Origin: Tenebrio molitor | Lineage: Eukaryota; Arthropoda; Insecta; Coleoptera; Tenebrionidae | Assembly: GCF_963966145.1 (NCBI RefSeq) | Contig: NC_091049.1 | Location: 24,180,001 to 24,244,000, forward strand | DNA: 64,000 nt | Direction: 5' to 3' | Part shown: piece after piece, positions 1-10,487 of the stretch | Numbering within the stretch: position 1 is the first letter of the stretch | Layout: each line of letters opens with the position of its first letter | Program-made: the position numbers and the translations under genes | Notes under the pieces: generated by a model | Databases searched by the model: none | The model's input: only the letters and a program-made list of their open reading frames with translations | Told to the model about the DNA's origin: nothing

Positions 1-61
1 TAACTGAACTGTCAAAAACGTCATTAATTGGCGTAATAATTTTGTTCGCAAAATGTTATCT

Positions 62-513
62 ATGAGAATGATTTTCACTCCTGAACAACAGATATTCATG
101 ATTGAACCTTATTTTTCCAATGGTCACACACTTCACACATTTAGAGAATGTGACAGTGTTCAGCAGAAGTGCTCGACCCAAAGTTCGTACTGAGGAAAAT
201 ATTGAGACTGTCAAACGTGGAAGACGAACTCCAATTATCTCTCAGGCAACTGTCGCAGCAGACTGAGTTATCAGTGTCAATTTGTCAAAGGATTGTTCGA
301 AAGGATCTTGAAGATTCAGTAACAGCTGAAAGATACCGGAACAACATTCTTGATGTTTTCACAGTCAACTCCAACTGGCTCAAGGGTATTTTCAATAAGA
401 CGGGCCTACAGCACGCGAGACTCTTCGTTATTTGTGGCAATTTTTTGCACCAATGTTGCTTGATAAAGAGGAGTCTTCCAATGTGCATCGAAGCTCAAGG
501 CTATCATTTTTAA
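62..513 (+). pseudogene. Mariner-like (DUF4817/HTH-type) transposase, N-terminal relic
   Basis: Remnant of the DNA-binding half of an insect mariner-like transposase. The opening reads MRMIFTPEQQIFMIEPYF, the usual first helix of this family. The frame is then lost, and later pieces lie in other frames: VRTEENIETVKRGRR, then LRQLSQQTELSVSICQRI followed by RKDLED, which is the helix-turn-helix before the catalytic core. At least two frameshifts and a stop separate the pieces. No catalytic DDE part follows. Related N-terminal scraps lie near 10960 and 63545. The family call rests on motif recognition by eye. Certainly not functional. Confidence 0.6.
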
Positions 514-520
514 CACTTGC

Positions 521-989
521 TCTAGAGTAATTTAAAACACATTATTGTTAATTGTTGTTTATTTATTTATTTATTGTTGTTACATTACTTGTTTACACAT
601 ATTGCCCGGGTTTATTGGCTTTTGTTGATGTTGTTGTTGCGCGGCCGTGCCGGGTACATAACCTAACTTTAATCCGAAGCAAATAAGCGATCGTCTGCGC
701 CTCCGCGGTACTGCAATATGAAATCTTGGCGCCAACGTCAACGGCCAACCCCAATTCTCGTAGAATCGTAGGGGAAAAGAACCGTTCTCAAGCTTGTTTT
801 GAAATTGCCATTTTATGACAGTTCATTCAAAACAATTATTGTGATAAACACATTTCCACCTGAATATTCAAGTTACGCTATACGTTTTTAATGCTTTTGT
901 TTTTCAGAACCTACTTGACCAGAAATTTTTTGAAACATACGGTATAAGAATGTTCAGAAGAAGATTCTTTACAAGAACGAATAAAAAAA
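521..989. other. No gene seen
   Basis: AT-rich spacer with a slightly GC-rich patch around 640-760. No coding frame, terminal repeat or RNA gene could be recognised. Confidence 0.5.
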
Positions 990-1181
990 TATATAGGGTG
1001 TAATTTGAAAAAAAAAGTTGGCTATCATCTGTCAAAAAATAGATGTCGAAAAAAATATCGAATAGGATAATAATGAAGTGTTTTTCGAACTATTTCATTT
1101 GATGTGTCATTTATTCAAATCGGATAAAGAATAAGTAAGATACACCGTCAAAGGTTTTTCGTCAGTCACCCTGTATATGTA
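990..1181. repeat. Short MITE-like repeat, copy 1
   Basis: Begins with an AGGGTGTAATTTGAA-type end and closes with CACCCTGTATAT. The left part (AGTTGGCTATCATCTGTCAAAA) recurs at about 39100, and the right part recurs in both orientations (39200-39285; inverted at 35440-35560). This shows a dispersed family of about 190 bp. Only about ten bases at the tips are inverted repeats, so it is not a strong fold-back. Confidence 0.5.
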
Positions 1182-1182
1182 C

Positions 1183-2055
1183 TTGATTTTTTTGACTTGT
1201 TTTTGCTCGTTATAAAATTTATTTTTTCCAATTTTTTTTTCAAAAATTTCCTGTGGAAGAACAAATTTTTTATTCTCGTTTAGACAATTAAAAGGAGTTT
1301 CAGAATCAAGAAAAAATAGGGGGTTTCTATTAAAAAAAATGCCGATGATATCAAATGACTCCTTGGAATTTTGTTTGGTATTAAAATATGTATAAACCAT
1401 AGAGGAATATGGAGGGAGCACTGTTCAAAAAAGTGGTTACGACCGCGCTTTTCTAAGGGTACGTTTATGTTGGAGCTGTGATAAACGATAAGAGCGGCGA
1501 TGATAGCAGCGACACTAGCAATGCGAAAATCACTTCCATGCTAGGTATAGGTCGACCAGAACAGCTTGGCGGGTGACGCAGTAGACTGAAATCCCTCGCA
1601 CTAGCGGAGCGCACTTGTCTGTTGGGTCTGGAAGTGTTTAGATCGTGTACAAAAGGGCGAAAACCAGCGCTTCAAGCTTCAAATGAACAGCATGTCCGGG
1701 CTGTTTTGAGCAGATTTGCTTCATTGAGTGTACCGTACCTACAACCATAGCCATATCCTTGTCTTACAGAGACTCGCTCGTTTCCTCTTGTGCGCATCTC
1801 ATCCGCCAAGCTATTCTGGTCAAGCTGTATTTTATAGTGGAGCTTCGATAATAGCAAAGACGTTTGCTCAGCATACAGAACTTGATAGATCTTACACATC
1901 TCGACATGTGTGATTCTGGGGACGAAATGCTTTTTTCAAGTGCTGTTACTTTACACACCCTATAAATACGTTTAATCCGTTTTGTGATGTTGTTCCAAAT
2001 GTTTGTTTGAATTGTTCATTCGGAAATTTGTCTAGACAAATACATAACTCGACTT
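1183..2055. other. No gene seen
   Basis: Contains a moderately GC-rich part (about 1430-1800) with short overlapping frames on both strands. None resembles a known protein and all are short, so I treat them as chance. A CACCCTATAAATA tip near 1957 resembles the end of the AGGGTG-type MITEs. Confidence 0.45.
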
Positions 2056-2058
2056 CCC

Positions 2059-2196
2059 ATTTTTTTTCGGAAAATTTTGAATTTATTGGACTCAAAGTTT
2101 GTTGCTTTAGGCAAAACCACTCGACCCTAACGGATCTCGTGGTTATTGCCAGGCAACAAACTTTTCGTCATAAAATCAAAATTTTCCGAAAAAATG
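2059..2196. repeat. Small fold-back repeat
   Basis: Two inverted arms: a left arm containing CCCATTTTTTTTCGGAAAATTTTGA and ending in AAAGTTTGTTGC, and a right arm beginning GCAACAAACTTTT and ending in TTTTCCGAAAAAATGGGG. The loop holds a few dozen bases. Non-coding. Confidence 0.55.
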
Positions 2197-2477
2197 GGGT
2201 CTTGTGATATTGTTTCTGAATAAAATTCATAACTTGGACATAGGTGATTTTTGTAAAAAATCCCGAAACAGGTCGATTTTTTTCCTGTCCAAATTTTGGC
2301 GCACATGGTTTTTGCATATCTGCTCCCGGAAGCTCACAACCACCCCTAACTTTTTTTTCAAATGGAAGGGTATGCCAAGTGACACCTCGTTTGAAAGCCC
2401 ACTTCGCAAAGAATACAACGCACTATTTGTTTCCTAAATATTTTCAAATCCTACGTCCTAAAAAATTAAAAAAATTA

Positions 2478-2748
2478 ATGCAACAAATGTTCAAAATGGA
2501 CATCGTTTGTTTCTTGGCCAATTGCAAATCGATAGTAACATGCATCCCTTACGTTTTATAACATTTCCGGTGGGATTTGCCTAATTTCATGCCTAAAACC
2601 GAACAGTATTGAAGACCGTAATCAATGTAGTAGACATGGAATTAGGCAAATCACACCGGAAATGTTACGAAACGTACGGGATGGTTACTATCGTTTTGCA
2701 ATTTGCCAAGAAAGAAACGGTGCCCATTTTGAGCATTTGTTGCATTAA
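2478..2748. repeat. Fold-back repeat with ~110-bp arms
   Basis: The left arm starts ATGCAACAAATGTTCAAAATGG and runs to TTTGCCTAATT. The right arm runs from AATTAGGCAAAT to CCATTTTGAGCATTTGTTGCAT. The centre is short and non-coding. It sits directly beside the Tc1-like element, inside the larger interrupted fold-back. Confidence 0.65.
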
Positions 2749-2948
2749 ATACACTGCCGCTCAAAAAATTCCAGACACTTACAAAACTGTTATTGTGATA
2801 CATGAAAAATCATGAAATCTCTTAAATTGTGTTTAAATAAGTAACACCATCTTTACAATGAAAAAACGAAATGAAGAAAAGTTAAATAATGGAATATTTG
2901 ATCAATTAATATGAAATTAAGACCTACAATAACACTACTAATTCAACA

Positions 2949-3173
2949 TTAATAACGCATTAATATAGCGTCTCTTAAACGATTTGGCATACTTTGAATG
3001 AGAGTGGCAATGTAATATTGAGGTATTTCAGCACATTCTTCCTCCAGAGCCACTCTTAAGCCATTCAACGTCTCCGATCGGAGTTGGCGACGTCTCACTC
3101 TTTTGCCAAGAAAATCCCAGACGTGCTCTATTGGATTCAAGTCGGGACTATTGGCTGGCCACGGAAGTGGCAT
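2949..3173 (-). pseudogene. Tc1-like transposase, C-terminal fragment
   Basis: About 75 residues of a DDE transposase. The diagnostic block LPWPANSPDLNPIEHVWDFL contains the third acidic residue (the E of PIEHVW). It is followed by a basic stretch GKRVRRRQLR and a normal-looking tail ending in LRDAILMRY. The first two catalytic aspartates and the whole N-terminal DNA-binding region are absent. The reading frame stops being recognisable at about 3180, where other repeat sequence starts. It lies inside the Tc1 terminal repeats, so it is the relic of that element's own gene. Not functional. Confidence 0.8.
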
Positions 3174-3184
3174 AAACTATTTAT

Positions 3185-3745
3185 TTTAGATGCCAAACAC
3201 CCTATATTTTTTAAACGCTCATTGAAAGAGCTATCCAACGGTATATCGAAATACAGGGCGTTCCATTTAAAAAAATTGACTAAATAAAGAGTTTACGTTT
3301 GAAGCGCCCTCTACGTAATTAAGTAAAAATCTTAATGTTTTTCAACGAGGCAATAAAATTGACGATATTTACAATGCTCTAAGAAAACCTAATCTAAATA
3401 ATTATCATCTGTTATATTTTTTACAAATTTTCAAAGTTTGGTTTGTCTGGACACAAAAGAGCGAATAGTTTACTAACAGTAGAAGTTAGATCCATTAAAT
3501 ATGGTATCTTCCTCTTTGTTTTGAAGAGAGCTTTCCAAAAACGCAAAAAAATACTGGGTGTTCCATTTAAAAAAATATAAGTTTGTGTTGCCACCGATAC
3601 ACCAAACACCCTGTATAATCTAAAATATTTTTAAACCGTGCTCATAACTTGTAGGTATAACATGAAATAATAATATTTTTCAAAGAACTTATATTAACTT
3701 AGTAAATCTACTTTGCCAAACCGTTGGGACACCCGGTATAATAAT
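3185..3745. repeat. Cluster of AGGGTG/CACCCT-tipped MITE pieces
   Basis: Contains CACCCTATATTTTTTAAACG near 3200, ACAGGGCGTTCCATTTAAAA near 3252, CTGGGTGTTCCATTTAAAA near 3552, CACCCTGTATAAT near 3610 and ACACCCGGTATA near 3730. The alternating tips show at least two overlapping MITE copies inside the Tc1 element. Boundaries cannot be fixed by eye. Non-coding. Confidence 0.45.
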
Positions 3746-4141
3746 TAGCATTTTCTTTTAAAACCCTGCTAAGGCATTAATTAATTGATTACTTGACTTA
3801 AATTTTCACAAAAAATAAATTAAGTATTTTAAATTTAAAAAAAAATGAAGTGAAATGAATTTTTTGAGCGGCAGTGTAGAATTCAACTTATAAATTGGTT
3901 TTTATTTTTTAGCACGTAGGCTTTGAAAATATTCAGGAAACAAATACTCGTAGTGCGTTGTATTCCTTGGCGTACCCTTAGTTAGAAGTGGTTGCGCACT
4001 TCCGGGAGGAGATATGCAATAACCATATGCGCCAAAATGTGGGCAAGGAAAAACAAAAATCGACCTGTTTCGGGATTTTTTACAAAAACCGCCTATCTCC
4101 AAGTTATGAATTTTATTCCAGTTAAAGTTTCCACACTGTAT

Positions 4142-4560
4142 GTCAAGAAGATTCAAAAGGTGTTTCAGATAGTACTTCCGCTAAAACCGAAGGAAAAAAA
4201 ATAATTTCGTATTTCTTTTTGTTTATCCTTTATTGCTTGTAGGATATAAGGAGGATCTCGTATTTTCATATTTCTTGTATGCCTTGGATCTACTAATTCA
4301 GGCAAAATACACTCCATATAAAATTGTACAAGTTTAGGTTCCATCTCAAATTTCCAGAAATTTATCTTGTTCTATTCTTTCGATTTTTAAATTATCGTTA
4401 CCTGATATCCATACAGCCAAAATAAACTAGGCAAAAATGAATAGGGAATTCCACGATTTTTTTTTGGAAAGCAAAATAATTACCCCAATCCTCCCACGTA
4501 TTCTTAAATACTATATAAATTTAAAATGTTACAGGTACTTGAAATATTACATTTAATGTG
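4142..4560. other. No gene seen
   Basis: AT-rich spacer between the fold-back element and the next MITE; nothing recognised. Confidence 0.5.
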
Positions 4561-5066
4561 TACAGGGTGATTCTGAAATAAGTTTGGAAAAAAACCGGTA
4601 ATTGGTGATGATGAGAAGAAGTAATAGACAAAAAAATTTTCTTATAAAGGTTTTTTTCGTTTTCGAGATACAAATGATTGAAAATTTTGTCAAAATTGCC
4701 AGTACGCTGCTGAGTTAAAGGTGATTACCTGATTGTCTTGGTAGTTTAGCAAAATAATAATCTAAGGTGCCCGTCAGTCACAAACGTAACCTTACTCCTC
4801 TCGATCATTTCCATAGAAACATTTACAAAACATTGTGCTTGCACGTACGGCTTTATTGTGAAGTTGATGTAACAATGGTTGCTAATGAAGTGAACAAATT
4901 CGGACAAATTTTCCCTATTCATGGGCGTTGAAAATACAAGGATATAGGGTAATTTCCTTCCTTTTGATTTCACCTCCAAAATTCATATTGCGCAGAATAA
5001 TTATGTGTCAAGGTGTCAAGGATACTCCACATTTTTTTTCCAAACTTATTTCAGAATCTCCCTGTA
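4561..5066. mobile_element. Tc1/mariner-type MITE
   Basis: Terminal inverted repeats of about 34 bp beginning TACAGGG. The left continues TGATTCTGAAATAAGTTTGG and the right is the same with one difference (TACAGGGAGATTC). TA borders fit Tc1/mariner insertion. The interior has no coding frame worth naming. Confidence 0.8.
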
Positions 5067-5074
5067 TATTAATA

Positions 5075-5556
5075 TACAGGTGTCTCAAAAATGGCGCCCA
5101 ATCTCCTAAGGGTTTTAAAGAATAGAAGTCTGGGAAGGTAAATCTCAATACAAAATTTGATCAGACCAACAGATTTTGTATAACTTGCTCTTAAATATGG
5201 TAATTTCAAAGAGATGTATCTCCTTTATTACCAAATTTTACAGCTGAGATATAAATTACTTTACAATATTACTTTTTCCCAGACCCCTTTAGGTAGTGGA
5301 ACAACACCACAACACCGTAGTAATTCTTTTTAGAGTAATGACCTACCAAAATACGTTAAAATAACAGTGGCAACATTGACCTAAAAGGAGAATTGGTTTA
5401 GTTGATTGTGCATACCAACCGATGTTGCTAAATTTGCTTATTTTAAAATGTGTATAACTTAGAAAATAGAAAAAAAATTCACAACGAAATTGAACTCAAC
5501 TCTTCAAATAGTTTAACCCCTCAAGAGATTGGGCGCCATTTTTGAGACACCCTGTA
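5075..5556. mobile_element. Tc1/mariner-type MITE, abutting the previous one
   Basis: Inverted ends TACAGG(G)TGTCTCAAAAATGGCGCCCAATCTC; the left lacks one G. The element starts eight bases after its neighbour ends, within TATTAATATA. Non-coding interior, AT-rich. Confidence 0.8.
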
Positions 5557-5592
5557 TTTCTAACACATTTCATTACAAATTTTAAACTGTAT

Positions 5593-6039
5593 TTATAAAA
5601 AATTCAAAAAAGGAAAAATTCCTTGTTCATTTTTGTCTAGTTTACATGTTTTTCTTTTGGTTACATGTAACTGACCCTGAATTTGGTAATACCAAGCATG
5701 TTTCTTGTTTATGCTGTGATCATTTTTATTCCAAAAGTTAATTTTTTTTCTCTCGATTGCCTCTTCTATCTTCATATTGAATGCCGAAAAGGGGCATTGT
5801 ATTTCTACTTAGGTATGATTATTATCTATTAGTCCGTCTTGTGTAGCCCCAAGAAATTAGAATTCTTCATCAATAAACATACCGCACTGTAAAATTTTGA
5901 CTCCTAATTGTTTTTCCAACTGGCGCAACGCAGTTTGTTCGAAATGTTTTCCATGTTTTATGGAAGGGGTTTGAAGATTTTGATTGGAATATATTATATC
6001 ACGTACCAAACTGACACAAGAACAAATGACGTGACCCAT
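5593..6039 (-). pseudogene. YqaJ-type (phage lambda-exonuclease-like) nuclease relic
   Basis: One frame holds about 150 residues of a YqaJ/alkaline-exonuclease-like domain with two stops. In order: TPSIKHGKHFEQTALRQLEK, then CGMFIDEEF, stop, FLGATQDGLID with the catalytic aspartate in QDG, stop, VEIQCPFSAF (family pattern E-x-K-C-P; here K is Q), then HAWYYQIQGQLHVT, the conserved QVQGQL-like block. The order matches the family well. Such genes are carried by ISL2EU-type (Harbinger-related) transposons and large DNA elements in insects, so a transposon source is likely. Two stops and the lost catalytic lysine mean it is dead. The segment just upstream recurs near 45045. Confidence 0.7.
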
Positions 6040-6140
6040 AACCTAACTTTTTAAAAGCCCAAATCCGCGGTAAAAAGATGTATTCACAAGACAAAAGTTA
6101 CTAAATGTAGTAACTTTAGTTCGTCATTACAAAAATGAAT
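6015..6140. repeat. 125-bp dispersed repeat, copy 1
   Basis: From ACAAATGACGTGACCC through TTCGTCATTACAAAA, nearly identical to about 45045-45165. It overlaps the start of the YqaJ relic, so it is probably part of the same transposon's 5' region. Contains a small palindrome around TTACTAAATGTAGTAA. Confidence 0.65.
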
Positions 6141-6239
6141 CTACCTACCTCTAAAAGCGGACGTATTTGCAGTTTCTATTGAAATATACATACTTTTGAT
6201 GTTTATTTAAAAACAGCATTGGATTTAATAGTAAATTTA

Positions 6240-6445
6240 TTACACAGTCTAGGACTGGTTTACAAATCTATGAGGGGCATGATGACCAAGTCAATAGACC
6301 GGGACCAATGGCTTAACGTGACTTCCGAATCACGAGACAGAATATAGCAATATATAGAATATTTTTTTTAAATTTCGCCCTGGATCGGAATCGAACCCGC
6401 GACCCTCGCGTCCCTGAGCCGAAACGGACTCCCTTAGGCTATATA
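6240..6445 (-). repeat. SINE-like element with tRNA-related head
   Basis: On the minus strand a tRNA-like head (about 6445-6370) includes GGGTTCGATTCC, a good match to the polymerase III B box, and a weaker A-box region GCCTAAGGGAGTCC. The body that follows contains TTCGGAAGTCACGTTAAGCC and TTGGTCCCGG, which I recall from arthropod SINE and LINE tails. The T-stem pairs poorly, so this is not a working tRNA gene. The tail is not clear. Confidence 0.45.
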
Positions 6446-6449
6446 TATT

Positions 6450-7135
6450 ATTTATTGTATAAGTGTTTTAGATAGCATTTTATCCACGCATGAATTTTTA
6501 ACCGCGAGTGCGAACGCACGAGCGTTTAATATTCTTTATTTACGATCGCGTAAAAAGTAGGCACTTTTTGCACTAAAAATCGTTGTCAAAGTTGACGTTT
6601 AGAGAAACTGACGGAATCGTTCTCTAAAAGTTGTAGAGCACGATTTCTCGCTTTTATGGCACAGAACTGTCAGAATACAACAATCGAATTTGTTGAAAAC
6701 ATTGTTTAGGTTGCTAAACGACGTGGTTCTCAAACGACTTTGGTTATTCATGAAATATTGAACCAATGAATTATTTTATACAAATTTATGTTGAAACCGG
6801 TGTGATGATCTCACGATCGTAGATAAAATGTTGTAAGACGTACGTGTAAAAAGTTCCTTTTTTCACTACTAGTCTCAGAAGGCGTCATTATTGACTCTCG
6901 AACCGACCCCAGAAGTAGAATTTCTCTCCCTAGGTTAATAATATAATAATGAACAGCCGTCACCTAGCAACGAAAGATTTTCTTTGATTTTATTGGTTAA
7001 CGTAGACAGACGATTTTCAATTTTCATAGCAACCGTTGAAAAATGAGAACTCGGATCGTCGCATCGGACAAACAAATTTAATTAATAATTATTATTAGAA
7101 AGGGTTTTAACGGATCTAGTAGTGCAAAAAATAAT
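6450..7135. other. No gene seen
   Basis: AT-rich with short palindromic patches (for example GCGAGTGCGAACGCACGAGCG near 6505). Nothing coding. Confidence 0.5.
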
Positions 7136-7136
7136 A

Positions 7137-7257
7137 TATACACCACGCTAGAGAAGACAATTTTAAGCCTCGCTTCTTTATTCCCCTCGAAGCTCCGCTT
7201 CTCGGGGAATAAACTACCTCGGCTTAAAAAAATATCTTCTCTACCTTGGTGTATAAT
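7137..7257. repeat. Fold-back hairpin element, TATACACCA tips
   Basis: Arms start TATACACCACGCTAGAGAAGA on the left and end TCTTCTCTACCTTGGTGTATA on the right. They continue inward through TTTTAAGCC and TTATTCCCC to a GC-rich loop around CGAAGCTCCGCTTC. No coding capacity. The solo LTR next door inserted at its right tip. Confidence 0.75.
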
Positions 7258-7259
7258 AT

Positions 7260-9178
7260 TGTAGTGACCCAGTTTAAAATTTTAAATTTAAATTTCCGGT
7301 ATCGCCACAATAGCGCGCCAAATGGGAAGGTACTAGCGGCTAGACTAGGAACTAAGGGATGGGGTTGGTAATCTTGGCGAGTTGGCGACGCTGTTGAAAA
7401 GCGGAAATATAGCGGGGATAAAACGGGCTCGCGCGGGCGGTTGAAGGGGGTAGGTAACTTTTGTTTTTCGAAACGAACAGACCTTGCGAAAAGCTATCCA
7501 ATATTCCAAAAATCTGTAAGTTACATCTGAACCGATTACACTACCATTCCGAGTAGATTTTGTGTCCCCGTGAAGAATCCGGCGTTTTTTTTAATTCACC
7601 TGGGTAATTTATCCCACTTTCGTTGCCTTTTTTTGTGTTTTGTTTTTGGGACCAGGACCACGTGGTAAGGGTATGTTGTAGATTTCATTTTGTTGCATGC
7701 TGTTGCTTTAAGAGGCGCCCATTCGTTAATTTTAAGCGTTATCTTTCTTCCGGGAGGTTAATTTTTTTTAACAATCTGGTAATTTCGAAAATTCGGAGCC
7801 GTCGTCCGAACCGCGTGCGTCCATTTTGTTTTTTTCTTCACTAACATTTTCTAACGGCACTCGATCCGCCATTTTCTTTTGTTTAACATTACCAGCGATT
7901 ATTGTATTCGTGATTTATGTTGTTTACTGATATTTGTGCCCTTTAAAGTGGTTCTATTTTATCGTTATTTAACTTCACGTTTTGTTCTCCTTGATTTCCT
8001 CATTGTTTAATGTTGCGGTTTGTTTTTGCTTATGTTATCCTTGTTTAATGTTGCGTTTTGTTTTGTTTATTTGATCATTGTTTAATGTTGGGCTTTGTTT
8101 TGTTGAATTTTCGCATCGTTTAATGTTACGCGTTGTTCGATTGAATTAAACTCGGGTTTTCTTTATGTTGTTGTTAAGCACCGCTAGATTTCGGAAGAGT
8201 TAAAGTAAAATGTTGTAAGTGCGCCACTATGGGAGGTTTCAATCAGGAAGTCGTGGGGTTGTCTAGTAAATTTCTGGGGAGGCCACGGTTAAGTTACGGC
8301 CGTTAGCGGAAGCGGACCTAAATCCTGCTCGATGCGGCTCTGGGATGCTGACGTGAAACCTCCGTCGCGGTTCTAGAGATCTTAGGTTTTTGTCGGTAAA
8401 CGGTTGGTTGGGGAAGGCGGAGCAAGCTCTGCTCGAAGCGGCTTGGGAAGCTCATCGTACAACCCCGAGGCGCTCTGTCACTATTTCTTGGTCGGTGAAA
8501 TAGCCCGACGTTCATTACTAACCTGAGTATCTAGAAACGTCGGTGGTCTCAAGCCGATTCAGATTATTCTTCTGAGTCCCCTCGCGGTCGAGAGTTTGTT
8601 ACCTCCAGCTCTAAGCTCCCGTCGGCGTACCTTGACGGCATAGTTCCAAATTAAACATTGTTTTGTCATTAATCGAATTGTAAAATATTAGTAATACCTG
8701 GGATACGGTTTTTGAAGAGGGTTTTTCATCCGTCCCTGTCTGTAATAACTGCACCATAATTTGTTTACTTGTTTTGCAAGCTTTAACTGTCATTTTGTTT
8801 GTCATGTGCCCGTTTTTCTGTTATGTTAAATATTGTTGCATTCATCTTGTCGTTTATCTTTGTGATGTACTCAACTAGTTAATTTCTCGTACTTCGTTAA
8901 ACTTAATTTCTGTCCTTTGTATTCGTTTCAATTTCTTTTTCATCAAAGTTATTACAGACATTTTTAATAAAAGGTATTTTGCGTCCCTCACATGTGTGTT
9001 TTATTTGCGGCAGTCTTCCAACTGGAACCCTCACCGTTTGCATTCCTAACCTTTTTCCGCCAAAAGAAAATCACAACGTAGGGCTCCTCCGATTCGATGA
9101 CGATCACGACCACATTTGTTACCGTTTTGCGCAGGTTCAAATATTTGGCGGAAAAAGTAATGTATTCAAATCATTACA
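7260..9178 (+). mobile_element. Solo LTR (copy A) of a long-LTR retrotransposon
   Basis: Starts TGTAGTGACCC and ends ATCATTACA, the TG...CA form of an LTR, with a perfect 4-bp duplication ATAT on each side (7256-7259, 9179-9182). A likely poly(A) signal, AATAAAAGG, lies near 8966. No gag or pol sequence is linked and only one LTR is present, so it is the product of LTR-LTR recombination. A second, shorter copy lies inverted at 17813-19286 and a 3' fragment at 62251. Gypsy-type elements make 4-6 bp duplications, but the parent family cannot be named. Confidence 0.8.
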
Positions 9179-9182
9179 ATAT

Positions 9183-9725
9183 ACTATTGTTGCACTCACA
9201 TCTTTTAAAATACTCCCTCGTACCTCGGTCGTATTTTAAACCCGTTCGTGCAATAAAGGATAACTTTTTACACTTATATCTTAAATAACTATAAGTGGAT
9301 AAAATGCGACTAAAACACGAATGCAATATAACGTTTTATCCACAATTACAGCGATTTAAAATCAGAATCGCCAAAATTTCATCTCATGTCATCAAAAAAT
9401 GATTTGACATTACACTCTGACAGCGGATGTCACCTCAAAAATCATTGAAATTAACTAAAAAACATGGGAGGTGTTGAATAGTCGCTATTTATTTTTGATT
9501 GTTTATCGACTCCATTTGTACAAAACGCTGTGCAAGTTGGTGAAAATGGAAGAAAGATTGATTTAAGATTGTATTTTTTCATTATTCCACTAGTGGAATA
9601 AAGTGATTTCATTATTCCACTAATGGATAAAGTGTTACTTTATACGGTTCATAAGTGTGGATAAAACTTCAATTATAAGGTAATTGTGGATAAAATAAAT
9701 TTTATTTATTTTTCATATTAATATG
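9183..9725. repeat. Region of short inverted repeats around TGGATAAAA
   Basis: AAGTGGATAAAAT, TTTTATCCACAATTA, CATTATTCCACTAGTGGAATAA and GTGGATAAAATAA recur in both orientations between about 9290 and 9695, giving a degenerate fold-back. No coding frame. Confidence 0.5.
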
Positions 9726-10354
9726 AATATTTTTAATTTTAATTAATTTAAAAAATATCATGAAACTGCTGCACATTTTTTTACAATTTCCTATACGCTA
9801 TTGATTGAAAACTTTAGACTTAAGAACATGTCACATGTAAGTGAAAATATTACAGAGAAATAAGACGTAAAATTAAAAAGAAAAACACAAAAGTTAATCA
9901 AAACATCGATTTGTGTTTAACATTGGAACTCCAAATTTCTGGATGAAAGCAACGTAAATTTAATGAAAGATTCTTACCTCAGGTGGCATTATTGAATCAA
10001 TATTAAATCATTGGTCCAGGGAAAGCAACAATGGAATCGCCCAAGAAAAACCAATGCAGTTTTTGGACTTGCGGTTCACCGAAACGAAAATGAAACTGAG
10101 AAATGATAAATACTTTATCATTGATGCATACAGGCCTTTCACAACTCGCGCCCCAAAGAAAAAGAGGAAACAAGAGATCGTATTTCGATGTGTAATTTTG
10201 AACAAAAAAAATCTAGCTTGAAAGATATTCGAGAAAAGACAACTTAAAGTGGACCAATCAGAAATCTACCTTCAAGGTGTGTTGGCCGTAATTTTACGTT
10301 ACTAGAATTTCGTTAAAAAAAAATTTAAACCAATAAATAAATTAAATAATACTT
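9726..10354. other. No gene seen
   Basis: AT-rich, with one slightly more complex patch (about 10010-10190) whose frames are broken on both strands and match nothing I know. Confidence 0.45.
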
Positions 10355-10357
10355 TTA

Positions 10358-10484
10358 GGCCCGGTTTATTCATCTTCAAGTAAATTTATCTGGCCAGTAG
10401 CTGCTATGATTTAGAATCTGCTATTGATAGATCCATGGTAATTACCGTTCAAATAAAGCAACTTGAAGGTGAATAAACCGGGCC
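10358..10484. mobile_element. Harbinger-like MITE with TTA duplication
   Basis: A 127-bp element whose ends read GGCCCGGTTTATTCA(T/C)CTTC in inverted orientation. It is flanked by TTA on both sides (10355-10357 and 10485-10487), as PIF/Harbinger elements usually are. No coding content. Confidence 0.8.
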
Positions 10485-10487
10485 TTA

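Larger units (their letters stand above)
2752..3876 (-). mobile_element. Tc1/mariner element with CACTGCCGCTC terminal repeats
   Basis: Both ends show the same tip, CACTGCCGCTCAAAAAATTC (20 bp), inverted on the right. Each is bordered by TA (2750-2751 and 3877-3878), the Tc1/mariner target duplication. Inside is a minus-strand transposase tail, then other MITE-type insertions between about 3190 and 3740. The length is near the usual Tc1 size only because of those later insertions; most of the transposase gene is missing. Confidence 0.75.
2197..4141. mobile_element. Long-arm fold-back element, TACAGTGTGGAAA family, interrupted
   Basis: Outer inverted arms of roughly 240 bp lie at about 2215-2465 and 3905-4140. 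Both carry the phrase CGAAACAGGTCGATTTTT (direct or inverted), then GCGCACAT or its complement, then GTATTCTTTGC-like inner ends. The right tip reads CCACACTGTA; the left tip is eroded. The same family occurs in better shape at 34156-35002, where TACAGTGTGGAAA tips are present on both sides. Here the loop was filled by a second fold-back and a Tc1-like element. Confidence 0.6.

Noticed and set aside
1107..1421. 104-codon minus-strand frame near 1.1-1.4 kb
   Set aside because: Partly overlaps a MITE-like repeat, low complexity, no recognisable motif.
6370..6445. Functional tRNA gene on the minus strand
   Set aside because: Good B box but poor T-stem pairing, no convincing anticodon arm or acceptor stem; better explained as a SINE head.
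8318..8805. Open frames inside the solo LTR
   Set aside because: Different in copies A and B and interrupted by their length differences; LTRs of this kind are not expected to code.
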